Positions 1-7,850 of a DNA stretch of 64,000 nucleotides are shown here, in pieces. Every line of letters begins with the position of its first letter. The stretch's first letter is position 1. The position numbers and the translations under genes are program-made. The notes under the pieces are model-generated. The model saw nothing but the letters and a program-made list of their open reading frames with translations. It had not been told where the DNA came from and searched no databases. Origin of the DNA: Acinetobacter marinus (GTDB lineage Bacteria > Pseudomonadota > Gammaproteobacteria > Pseudomonadales > Moraxellaceae); NCBI RefSeq assembly GCF_900096915.1, contig NZ_FMYK01000003.1, positions 310,001-374,000 of the forward strand, in the 5' to 3' direction.

Positions 1-915
1 ATGTATTTTAATGAAAGCCTAAATACAAATATGCATCTTAGAAATGATGATATAGTTGACAATATATATGTTTTTTATGATGATTTTTGTAAGTTGGATC
101 AAGATCATATTAACTTAATGGTCAAAAATAATATTAAGATTCAAACTATTTTATGCAGAAATGGTGGACATAGTGTTCAAAATTTTTTGAAGGGGACAGA
201 TTTTTATTTATCTTTGATTGATTTCTACTTTAAAAAAAAGGATAAGAATTTTTTAATTAAGCAAACTAAAATAGCAAAAAATAAATATTTACTGGATTAC
301 GACAGTTCAGCAATGAAAATTGCTTTTTCTCGGCACCCAGGAATGTTCTTTAATATTTATAAAAAACTGGATCTAAAAGACAAAAAAGTAAAATATTTAC
401 GGTTAAACAAGACTCTACCATATGTTATGAATTATGCGCGTAACAATTTGAGTGATGAACACTACAATGAGTTTTTCAATAAAATTTTATCAACTAACCC
501 TTTCAAGAACAGAGCATCAATTTTTAATTTTAATAAAAAACTGCTTACTAATTATAAAGATCAAGTTTTAACATTTAATCGTATCAGTCGAAAGATAGAA
601 TGTATTTCACCCGACTTACTCAAAGGAAATATTTTTTCAGTTCCTTTGTCCGTGAATGATGATGTTGGACTGATTTTTTTAAAAATAGATAATAAGGACT
701 ATTTTTTAGTTTATGATGATGAAAACTACTCATTGAAACGAACCAGTGAAAATTATAGCGGAACAGGATATATTGTTTATAGTCGCTATAAAAATCAATT
801 TACAATTAAATGTAAAGATGAATATTTGAGCTCAGATCATAGAAATGATTTGGTATTTAAAGCATGTGAACTAACTAAAAAAGAATTATTTAGTGAGATT
901 GAAATACTTAAATGA
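1..915 (+). CDS. Unknown AT-rich protein in prophage cargo position, possibly 5'-truncated
   Basis: An open frame of 304 codons begins exactly at the window edge, so the true start may lie upstream. The protein is rich in Lys, Asn, Phe, Tyr and Asp, and the DNA is visibly more AT-rich than the tail genes that follow, which suggests recent transfer. Residues 20-75 read like the C-terminal part of an alpha/beta-hydrolase fold: an acidic stretch (YDDFCKLDQDHI), a strand, then GGHSV followed by a helix. That is a weak resemblance only. The remaining 230 residues match nothing I recognise. It lies on the same strand just upstream of the P2-type sheath gene, where P2 carries its Z/fun cargo gene. 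This suggests a moron with a host-benefit or phage-exclusion role, but no function can be assigned. Confidence 0.6.
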   Translation: MYFNESLNTNMHLRNDDIVDNIYVFYDDFCKLDQDHINLMVKNNIKIQTILCRNGGHSVQNFLKGTDFYLSLIDFYFKKKDKNFLIKQTKIAKNKYLLDYDSSAMKIAFSRHPGMFFNIYKKLDLKDKKVKYLRLNKTLPYVMNYARNNLSDEHYNEFFNKILSTNPFKNRASIFNFNKKLLTNYKDQVLTFNRISRKIECISPDLLKGNIFSVPLSVNDDVGLIFLKIDNKDYFLVYDDENYSLKRTSENYSGTGYIVYSRYKNQFTIKCKDEYLSSDHRNDLVFKACELTKKELFSEIEILK

Positions 916-1006
916 AAACATCTAAGCATTGATCTTGCAAACATTTCCAATGTTCTCTACTCGCCATACACAACCAGCGCAAATACAAATCAACCGCACA
1001 ATATGC

Positions 1007-1043
1007 AAGCCTGTTTTAGAAAATCCAACGCTAAAACAGGCTT
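1007..1043 (+). terminator. Hairpin downstream of the cargo gene
   Basis: A perfect 13-bp stem (AAGCCTGTTTTAG and its complement) surrounds an 11-nt loop. Only a short T-run follows, so it is either a weak terminator or another palindromic element. It separates the AT-rich gene from the tail operon, as expected for an independently transcribed cargo gene. The 929-1135 frame that spans it is probably not a gene, although its stop overlaps the sheath start. Confidence 0.4.
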
Positions 1044-1131
1044 TCGTGCATCAGCAATATGAAAAATTGCAGAATGATAACAGCGTAAATAATCGCAAAA
1101 ATGGACGAAATCTTAATGAGATTGCAGATTC

Positions 1132-2328
1132 ATGAGCGATACTTTTTTACACGGCATTCAGACCGTCACAGTTGATAATGGCACACGCCCAATCAGCACT
1201 GTTCGCAGCTCAACCATCGGCATTGTGGGCACAGCGCCCGAAGCCGATGCGACAGCATTTCCACTTAATACGCCTGTACTCGTTGCAGGCTCTCGCACAC
1301 TCGCCGCAAAACTTGGCGAAACAGGTACATTACCTGATGCAATGGACTCGATCTTTGATCAGATCGGCGCTGTGGTTGTCGTCGTGCGAGTTGAAGAAGG
1401 GGCGGACGATCAAGCCACGCTTGCCAATGTGCTTGGTGGGGTGAATGCGACAGATGGCGCTTATGAAGGCGTGCATGCATTCTTAGCTGCGGAAAATATT
1501 GTTGGTTTTGTGCCAAAAATTTTGATCGCACCAGGATTCACACATACTCGTACCGCAGCAGATGGGGATACACCAGCGATTGCTAACCCTGTGGTCGCTG
1601 AGCTAATCGGTATTGCGGAACGACTAAAAGCGGTCATTATTGCCGATGGTCCAAATACAAACGATGCGGATGCTTATGCGTATGCGGGCGATTTTGGCTC
1701 GAAGCGTGTTTATTTGGTTGATCCAAAATCACTAAAAACTGACAGTGATGCAAACATCGTACAAGCATGGTCGAGTGCGCATGTTGCTGGATTGCTTGCA
1801 AAGTCGGACAATGATCGTGGCTGGTGGTGGTCGCCATCAAATCAAACCATCAATGGCATTGTTGGGACAGCACGTGCGATCGATTTCGTGATGGGTGATG
1901 CGAACTGTCGTGCAAATCTTCTCAACGAAAAAAATGTAGCGACAATCATCCGTCAAGACGGCTATCGTCTGTGGGGCAACCGCACACTATCTGATGATTC
2001 AAAATGGGCGTTTCTGTGTGTCGTGCGTACTGCTGACATGATTGAAGAATCGCTTGTGGCGGCGCACCTGTGGGCGGTGGATCGAGGGATCACAAAAACA
2101 TACGTCAATGATGTGATCGAAGGTGTGAATGAATATTTACGCTATCTGAAAAACATCGGCGCAATTTTGGGCGGTGAATGTTGGGCTGATCCTGAATTAA
2201 ATTCAGCAAGTCAGATCGCACAAGGTAAAATCTTCTTTGATTTTGACTTTACGCCCGTCTATCCAGCGGAGCATATTACGTTCCGATCTCACTTGGTCGA
2301 CGACTACATTAAAGAAATCTTTTCGTAG
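1132..2328 (+). CDS. FI: Contractile tail sheath protein, P2 gpFI-type
   Basis: This 398-residue protein resembles the major tail sheath of P2-like myophages, which polymerises around the tail tube and contracts during injection. The N-terminus (FLHGIQTVTVDNGTRPI) and the following segment (SSTIGIVGTAPEAD) are typical of gpFI, and the length matches the P2 protein (about 396). It is the first gene of an unbroken sheath-tube-chaperone-tape measure-U-X-D series. No strong ribosome-binding site is visible. Its ATG overlaps the stop of a short upstream frame, so the original upstream gene may have been replaced by the cargo segment. The frame is intact. Confidence 0.93.
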   Translation: MSDTFLHGIQTVTVDNGTRPISTVRSSTIGIVGTAPEADATAFPLNTPVLVAGSRTLAAKLGETGTLPDAMDSIFDQIGAVVVVVRVEEGADDQATLANVLGGVNATDGAYEGVHAFLAAENIVGFVPKILIAPGFTHTRTAADGDTPAIANPVVAELIGIAERLKAVIIADGPNTNDADAYAYAGDFGSKRVYLVDPKSLKTDSDANIVQAWSSAHVAGLLAKSDNDRGWWWSPSNQTINGIVGTARAIDFVMGDANCRANLLNEKNVATIIRQDGYRLWGNRTLSDDSKWAFLCVVRTADMIEESLVAAHLWAVDRGITKTYVNDVIEGVNEYLRYLKNIGAILGGECWADPELNSASQIAQGKIFFDFDFTPVYPAEHITFRSHLVDDYIKEIFS

Positions 2329-2341
2329 GGAGAATTGATAA

Positions 2342-2851
2342 ATGGCGACTGCACAAGATATTCGCAAGAATTTTAATTTGATTGTCGATGGTAAGGGCTA
2401 CGCAGGCAGCACAGATGAATTCAATTTACCTGAGCTGAGCTTGCAAACTGAAGAGTATCGAGCGGGTGGCATGGATGCGCCGATTGACATCACGATGGGC
2501 ATGGAAAAGTTGGTTGCTGACTTTACGTTGCATTCGCATAGTCGTGATGTGTTGTCGCTTTTTGGTATTCGTCAAAGTGCAAGTGTAGCATTTACTGTCT
2601 ATGAGTCGATGGAATCATACGACGGCACGATCACGCAAGTAGTGCATAACATGCGTGGCAAGATTGTGAAAATCAATCAGGGCGCAGCAAAAGCGGGCGA
2701 AGCGGCTAAAGATAAGTACGATCTGTCACTCGACTATTACAAGCAGACCATCGGCGGCAGCACTGTGCATGAAATCGATGTGATCAATATGGTGCGCATC
2801 ATCAATGGTACAGATGTATTGGCAGACGTGCGTTCTGCACTAGGAATGTAA
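2342..2851 (+). CDS. FII: Major tail tube protein, P2 gpFII-type
   Basis: 169 residues, matching the roughly 172 of P2 gpFII, the protein that forms the rigid inner tube under the sheath. The start lies 13 nt after the sheath stop and is preceded by a good Shine-Dalgarno (GGGAGAA). The order, spacing and length support the call. Motif evidence alone is modest, but the phage family signature (DAPIDITMGMEKLVADF) is typical of tube proteins. The frame is intact. Confidence 0.9.
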   Translation: MATAQDIRKNFNLIVDGKGYAGSTDEFNLPELSLQTEEYRAGGMDAPIDITMGMEKLVADFTLHSHSRDVLSLFGIRQSASVAFTVYESMESYDGTITQVVHNMRGKIVKINQGAAKAGEAAKDKYDLSLDYYKQTIGGSTVHEIDVINMVRIINGTDVLADVRSALGM

Positions 2852-2854
2852 AAA

Positions 2855-3157
2855 ATGACGGATACTAAAGTAACGCTTGCTGATCTCGACTTTGTGGCTG
2901 AGCAAGGACATGACTATCAAATCACACTCAGTAAAGACTATCAGATTTTAGGTGCGACCTCGGCAACGCTAACCATGCGTGAGCCGACAGTGCAGGATTT
3001 GCTCGCTAGTGAAATGCAGGCGAAAGGCAAATCGGATGCTGAACAAGAAATCATGATGTTTGCAAACTTGTGTGGTGTGCCACCTGAAGCCATCAAAGGA
3101 TTGACACTGCGGGACTACAAGCGAGTACAGAGCGCCTACAAACTTTTTATCGAATAA
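2855..3157 (+). CDS. E: Tail assembly chaperone, P2 gpE-type
   Basis: This 100-residue protein sits between the tube and tape-measure genes, where P2 encodes gpE and the frameshift product gpE+E'. The central segment (TLTMREPTVQDLLASEMQAKG) is typical of gpE proteins. Such chaperones coat the tape-measure protein during tail assembly and are not part of the virion. The start is 3 nt after the tube gene. See the separate entry for the -1 frame extension. Confidence 0.85.
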   Translation: MTDTKVTLADLDFVAEQGHDYQITLSKDYQILGATSATLTMREPTVQDLLASEMQAKGKSDAEQEIMMFANLCGVPPEAIKGLTLRDYKRVQSAYKLFIE

Positions 3158-3291
3158 GTGCAACTGACATTCGAGCAATGTTGATTGCACTGGCATCTTT
3201 CACATCGTGGGCTTTGAGCGAGCTGACAGCACTAAAAATCTCTGAGCTGGTGTGGTGGAGTGATGGCTTGCCGAGAGATGAAAATCATTAA
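3140..3291 (+). CDS. E': gpE' extension reached by probable -1 frameshift
   Basis: The -1 frame relative to gpE is open through the end of E and stops at 3289-3291. It reads RAMLIALASFTSWALSEL and then ISELVWWSDGLP, which closely follows the P2 E' pattern (small helix, Trp, SEL, SELVWW). It has no good start of its own, so it is most likely made as an E+E' fusion. The shift probably occurs in the T-run near the end of E (CTT TTT ATC at about 3146-3154). The classical P2 slippery heptamer (TTTTTTG) is absent, so the exact site is uncertain. The left coordinate is approximate. Confidence 0.75.
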
Positions 3292-3377
3292 GTCACTTGT
3301 ATGTGAAATCGTGCAGAATGATCACACGACCTAAAACACCTAACCTCGCACTATGCGGGGTTTTGTTTTGATGAGCG

Positions 3378-5639
3378 ATGGCAAATAAAAATTTAAATGC
3401 GATTATCACGATTGGCGGTGCGGTGGCTGGCTCATTGCGCTCGACCATTGGCACGACCAAAAGCCAACTTGGGCAGATTGGTAGCGAGATTCGGCGGGTC
3501 AAGAAAAACCAAGCTGAACTGGGCAAGGCGATCCAGACGTTTGGCGGGATGGGTAAAAATGTCGATAATCTGCGTGCGAAGTATAGTGCGGTCACTGCTG
3601 AGCTAGGTAAGCTCACACGTGCGCAAGAAAAGTTAAGCATCGTTGAGCAAAAGCGACTCAAAAATGAAGAACATTTATCTAATCTCACAGGAAAAATCGG
3701 CGCAACCGTTGGCACAGCGATAGCGGTACTTGCTCCGCTAAAAAAAGCTGTGGATGTGTCGTCTGATTTTAACTATCAACTTCAGATGATTGGCAATACA
3801 GCAGATATGTCGAAAGCGCAAATCGGCAACTTGCGCTCAGAAGTGATGAATATCTCTAAAGTGCTGGGCAAAGCTCCCGCAGAAGTGCTCAAAGCGCAAA
3901 ATGTTCTAATTGCTGCGGGCATGGATTTAGCAACTGCAACTAAAGTATTAGAGCCTATCGGCAAGACTGCCACAGCCACAGGTGCCTCGATCGAGGAAGT
4001 GTCAAAAGCAGCGAATACGTTAAATGATGCACTGAATGTTGCGCCAGACAATATGCTGCGGGCGATGGATGCGCTGACGCAAGCGGGTAAAGAGGGTAAC
4101 TTTGAATTCAAGGCGATGGCTGAAAATTTACCCGTGCTAGGTGCGTCATTCAATGCATTAAAGTTGCAGGGGGTTGAAGCCGCTGCAACGATGGGCGCAG
4201 CACTTCAAATTGCAAAAAAAGGCGCAAGTGATGAATCCGAAGCCGCCAACAACATGAAAAACTTCATGGGTAAAATCCTCGCTCCTGAAACCCTGAAAAA
4301 AGCAAAAAAATATGGCGTGGACCTATATGGCGAAATCACCAAAGCGCAAAAAAATGGTGGCAACGCATTTGAGACCGCAGTAGAGCAAGTCTACAAGATG
4401 ACCAAGGGTGGCGATCAAAAATTATTAACTGAGCTGTTCGGTGATATGCAAGTGCAGAACTTTTTGCGCCCGATGATGCAAAACATGGATGAGTACAAGC
4501 GCATCAAAGAAGCAGCATTGAATTCGGCGGGTGTGGTTGATCGTGATTTCATCAAAATGTCTGAAACAAGTCAGTCGCAAAGTGAAGCTCGCACCGCAGC
4601 AATGCAACGGCTTTGGGTGGGCTTAGGCACGGCAATCGAACCTGTGCTTGGTAAGATCAATAATGTCGTTACGCCGATTATCTCTCGATTTGCCGATTTT
4701 GTTGAAGCAAATCCGAAAGTGGTCGCATCCATCGTGACAGTCATCGCTGCGCTAACAGGATTGCGTGTCGGTGTGCTTGGTGTGCGCATCGGCATGGCGG
4801 TGTTTAATTCACGCTTGATTGCAGGTGCGGGTGCATTGGCACGTTTTGGTGTGTCGATGGGCGGGACAAAAGCAATACTCGGTGGTGTCATCACTGTGAT
4901 TAAACAAGTTGGCTTTGCTTTGCTACGCACGCCGTTTGGCGTTGTGGCTGCGGTGGCAGTAGCGGCAGGCTTGGCGATTTATAAATATTGGGATTATATC
5001 AAAGCATTTTTTATTGGGCTGTGGAAAGGCATTTCTGAGGCGATTAAACCTTTCACCAGTGCCATCGGCGGTCTGATCCAGTCTACGCCGATCTTGTCTA
5101 AAGCGTGGGAATGGCTTGGTAATGTGGTCGGTGGTGTGGTGCAGTGGTTTAAAGATTTGCTAACACCTGTCAACGCCTCCGCAGAGAGCATCAATACTGC
5201 AAAATCTGCGGGCGAGAGCTTTGGTAAAGTGGTCGGTGCTGCGATCAATGCGGTACTGACGCCACTTCGTGCGGTGGTGAATCTGTTCACTTGGATTATT
5301 AATAATGCAGGCAAGGCGATTGAACTTGCCAAAACGGTTGCATCATATAGCCCTGTTGGGCTGGCGTACCGTGGCATAAAGGGCTTGCTCGGCGGTGATA
5401 GCAAAGCCAGTGCATCGGCACCAAGTCAAAGTAAAGCGCCTGCACGTAAAGCGCCTCCTGTGCGTGGTGCGCCGTCTAGTCGTGTGATTGCGCCAAATCA
5501 GATCAGCAATTCATTCACGATCAATACACAGCCGAACCAAAATCCAAATCAGATCGCAGACATGGTGATGCAAAAATTAAATCGAGCAAACGGCGTGTCA
5601 CAACGTAGCTCCATGTTAGATTCGGGGTATAGTCAGTAA
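3378..5639 (+). CDS. T: Tail tape measure protein, P2 gpT-type
   Basis: A 753-residue protein, somewhat shorter than P2 gpT (about 815), which would predict a slightly shorter tail. The N-terminal 100 residues are Lys/Gln/Glu-rich and probably coiled-coil. The centre carries the phage tail tape-measure core (ANTLNDALNVAPDNMLRA, then QAGKEGNFEFKAMAENLPVL). Hydrophobic segments follow around residues 450-530, as expected for a protein ejected into the host envelope. The C-terminus is Ser/Ala/Pro-rich. The stop overlaps the gpU ATG by one base. Confidence 0.92.
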   Translation: MANKNLNAIITIGGAVAGSLRSTIGTTKSQLGQIGSEIRRVKKNQAELGKAIQTFGGMGKNVDNLRAKYSAVTAELGKLTRAQEKLSIVEQKRLKNEEHLSNLTGKIGATVGTAIAVLAPLKKAVDVSSDFNYQLQMIGNTADMSKAQIGNLRSEVMNISKVLGKAPAEVLKAQNVLIAAGMDLATATKVLEPIGKTATATGASIEEVSKAANTLNDALNVAPDNMLRAMDALTQAGKEGNFEFKAMAENLPVLGASFNALKLQGVEAAATMGAALQIAKKGASDESEAANNMKNFMGKILAPETLKKAKKYGVDLYGEITKAQKNGGNAFETAVEQVYKMTKGGDQKLLTELFGDMQVQNFLRPMMQNMDEYKRIKEAALNSAGVVDRDFIKMSETSQSQSEARTAAMQRLWVGLGTAIEPVLGKINNVVTPIISRFADFVEANPKVVASIVTVIAALTGLRVGVLGVRIGMAVFNSRLIAGAGALARFGVSMGGTKAILGGVITVIKQVGFALLRTPFGVVAAVAVAAGLAIYKYWDYIKAFFIGLWKGISEAIKPFTSAIGGLIQSTPILSKAWEWLGNVVGGVVQWFKDLLTPVNASAESINTAKSAGESFGKVVGAAINAVLTPLRAVVNLFTWIINNAGKAIELAKTVASYSPVGLAYRGIKGLLGGDSKASASAPSQSKAPARKAPPVRGAPSSRVIAPNQISNSFTINTQPNQNPNQIADMVMQKLNRANGVSQRSSMLDSGYSQ

Positions 5640-6097
5640 TGGACGGTCAAATCTACGGTAGTTTTTTAACAATGATGCGCCTCGGTACGTTTAAGTTCGG
5701 CATCTACACTGCTGCATACCAAGAATTAAACCGAAGCACCTCGTATCAATGGGGCGAGCAAGCTGTTTTCGGCGGTTGGGATAATCTGCAATACCTCGGA
5801 CCTGGGCAAGATACGCAAACGCTGACGGGTGTGGTGTTTCCTGAATTTAAGGGCGGAACAGGGCAGATTGATCAATTGCGTGCGCTGGCATCACTTGGAC
5901 AACCGCAAATCTTGGTATCTGGGACAGGGCGGATTTTGGGCTTATGGGTCATTAATCAAATCGATGAGGGGCAATCGTATTTTGCTGCGTTCGGCGTACC
6001 ACGTCGCCAAGAATTCACAGTCAATATGCGTAAATATTCGGACGACATCGGGCAACTGAGTTTGGTCAACAGCTTAATCAATGCGGTGAATATTTAA
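5639..6097 (+). CDS. U: Tail completion protein, P2 gpU-type
   Basis: 152 residues matching P2 gpU in length and pattern: LGTFKFGI near the start, then YQWGEQ, LTGVVFPEF, GTGRILGLWVI and a FGVPRRQEFTVN segment like the ADGTPRKIDFTL of P2. gpU terminates the tail tube and participates in the head-proximal end of the tail. The start codon overlaps the tape-measure stop, suggesting translational coupling. Confidence 0.9.
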   Translation: MDGQIYGSFLTMMRLGTFKFGIYTAAYQELNRSTSYQWGEQAVFGGWDNLQYLGPGQDTQTLTGVVFPEFKGGTGQIDQLRALASLGQPQILVSGTGRILGLWVINQIDEGQSYFAAFGVPRRQEFTVNMRKYSDDIGQLSLVNSLINAVNI

Positions 6098-6110
6098 TGG
6101 CGGATTTTTA

Positions 6111-6326
6111 ATGGCAGAGTATCGAACAAAAGACGGCGACACAGTGAGCTACATTGCATATCAATATTACGGGCATACTGATAATCGTGTCGTTGAAAAA
6201 GTGCTGGAAGCGAATCGCTTTCTTGCCGATCACGGCGCAATATTGCCAGCGGGCTTGCTAATCACGCTACCTGAGCAAACGACGACAGCAAAATCGACGA
6301 GCAAGCGTGTAAAACTTTGGGATTAG
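6111..6326 (+). CDS. X: Tail protein X, LysM-like, P2 gpX-type
   Basis: A 71-residue protein. The pattern KDGDTVSYIAYQYYG near the start, VLEANRFLADHGAILPAG in the middle and ITLPE near the end is typical of the gpX family, a LysM-like fold thought to contact peptidoglycan. The position between U and D is exactly that of P2. The frame is intact. Confidence 0.92.
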   Translation: MAEYRTKDGDTVSYIAYQYYGHTDNRVVEKVLEANRFLADHGAILPAGLLITLPEQTTTAKSTSKRVKLWD

Positions 6327-6340
6327 GTGCGGAATAGAAA

Positions 6341-7354
6341 ATGGGTATTCAACCGTGTTTTACTGTGACTGCGAATGATACGGATATTACTTCTATCATT
6401 GCAAGCAAGTACGAATACATCAAGATCACAGACAAAGTTGGCTTTGAGGCTGATCTGTGCGAGATTTCGCTATCTGATGACCCTGCCAATCCGATCGCAA
6501 TGCCCGAAAAAGGGGCGGAGTTACGCATCGGCATGGGGTACGATGGTGAAGTGGTGGATATGGGCTTATTTGTAGTGGATGAAGTCGAAGTCGAAGGGCC
6601 ACCAGATCGCATGTTGATACGTGCCCGTGCGTCAATACAAGTCGATAGCAAAAAAGGGATGCTCTCGATCTCATCACAAAAAACTCGTTCTTGGCAAGCG
6701 GGCAAAACTATCGAAAATGTGGTGAGTGCGGTGGCTTTAGAGCATGGTTTGACTGCGCAGATTAGCGACACACTAAAAGCGGTGGTACTGCCACATTTCG
6801 ATCAGTCTGATGAATCTGACATTTCATTTTTACTCAGACTATCGAAGCGATATGATGCGGTATGCAAGCCCGCAGGCGGAAAACTGCTGTTCATTAAACG
6901 TGGCGAATCTGATTTTACACCGATCGAAATCAATCGCTATCAATGCACACGCTGGCGCATGGTGAGTAGTGCATCAAATAGCGTCAAGTCTGTGATTGCA
7001 CACTGGTACGAGAAAAAGAAAGCCAAAAAACATGAGGTCATCATCGGTAGTGGTGAGCCTGTGCGAAAACTGCGCCATCAATATCAAGATGAAGAAAGCG
7101 CACGTGCTGGTGCGCAGGCGGAGTTTGACCGCTCTGCACGTGGTGAGAATACGTTAGAAATTACGAAAGTGGGTGATCCATATTTGTCGGCTGAGCTTCC
7201 ATTAACTGCTTCACTTTTTCGGGATGGCATTGACGGCACATGGATTATTGATCAAGTTGATCACAATATTGATAAAACTGTGGGTTTTTCTAGTGAGATT
7301 AAAGCGGTCAAAAGTTTGCAAGAAGAAGATAGCGAGGATGATGTAGGGCTGTGA
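6341..7354 (+). CDS. D: Baseplate hub / late control protein D, P2 gpD-type
   Basis: 337 residues, shorter than P2 gpD (387). The N-terminal part (PCFTVTANDTDIT, then ITDKVGFEADLCEISLSD) and the late segment (RSARGENTLEITKVGDPYL) are characteristic of gpD proteins, which form the baseplate hub with homology to T4 gp27. It is the last recognisable prophage gene. No ogr/delta zinc-finger activator follows it here, although P2 has one. The frame is intact. Confidence 0.9.
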   Translation: MGIQPCFTVTANDTDITSIIASKYEYIKITDKVGFEADLCEISLSDDPANPIAMPEKGAELRIGMGYDGEVVDMGLFVVDEVEVEGPPDRMLIRARASIQVDSKKGMLSISSQKTRSWQAGKTIENVVSAVALEHGLTAQISDTLKAVVLPHFDQSDESDISFLLRLSKRYDAVCKPAGGKLLFIKRGESDFTPIEINRYQCTRWRMVSSASNSVKSVIAHWYEKKKAKKHEVIIGSGEPVRKLRHQYQDEESARAGAQAEFDRSARGENTLEITKVGDPYLSAELPLTASLFRDGIDGTWIIDQVDHNIDKTVGFSSEIKAVKSLQEEDSEDDVGL

Positions 7355-7407
7355 CCGATACACCCGCCACCGATTGATTCTGTTGTCTGAAAATAAATGA
7401 TAGCTTG

Positions 7408-7432
7408 GAGAGTTCGAGTCTCTCACGCTCTA
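7408..7432 (+). other. tRNA 3'-end remnant, candidate prophage attachment site
   Basis: A canonical T-arm is visible: stem GAGAG, seven-base loop TTCGAGT, stem CTCTC, followed by a seven-base acceptor-like strand ACGCTCT. No matching 5' half (expected AGAGCGT) lies upstream and no CCA is encoded, so it is not a complete tRNA. P2-type prophages often leave a copy of a tRNA 3' end at one border, and this lies 54 nt after gpD. I cannot name the tRNA it came from. Confidence 0.45.
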
Positions 7433-7520
7433 GTAAAATAGCATTAATTTGCTCTAAATATTCAAAGTAGGCGCTGAGTAGGCAGTAGATATGCTGTGGT
7501 GTGTTTTTGCGTATCGTAGC

Positions 7521-7610
7521 GTATTGCGAAATTGAGGGAAAACGCAGTTAAAATATAGTGTTAGTTGTTGTATTTATTGCGGAATATTGTGTGGTATTGC
7601 GAAAATAGGG
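7521..7610 (+). repeat. Imperfect direct repeats between the two tRNA fragments
   Basis: GTATTGCGAAATTGAGGG at 7521-7538 recurs as GTATTGCGAAAATAGGG at 7594-7610, with a weaker copy (TTATTGCGGAAT) near 7574-7585. Short direct repeats flanking an attachment core are typical of integrase arm-binding sites. That role is inferred, and no integrase gene lies in the window. Confidence 0.35.
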
Positions 7611-7623
7611 TATAGATTCTCTA

Positions 7624-7663
<40 letters not shown>

Positions 7664-7850
7664 TGATTTTTCATCAAAAATAATTACTTTTTCTGACAAC
7701 AAGATACTATTACAACATCCAGTTGCGTAATTATCAAAAGATCAATCGGCGCTCATCTTAAACAAGTTAACTGTAAAAAACAAGCGCCGAAAAATTAACT
7801 GCCCAAAGTTAAATCAAGCGGTTAAAAATGGATAATCCGCTTACTGAATA

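Noticed and set aside
929..1135. 68-codon frame as a full gene
   Set aside because: It crosses a 13-bp hairpin, has low-complexity composition, and only its overlap with the sheath start is suggestive.
1..7354. Tailocin or defective prophage
   Set aside because: The head, baseplate and fibre genes of a P2 phage would lie to the left, outside the window, so completeness cannot be judged.
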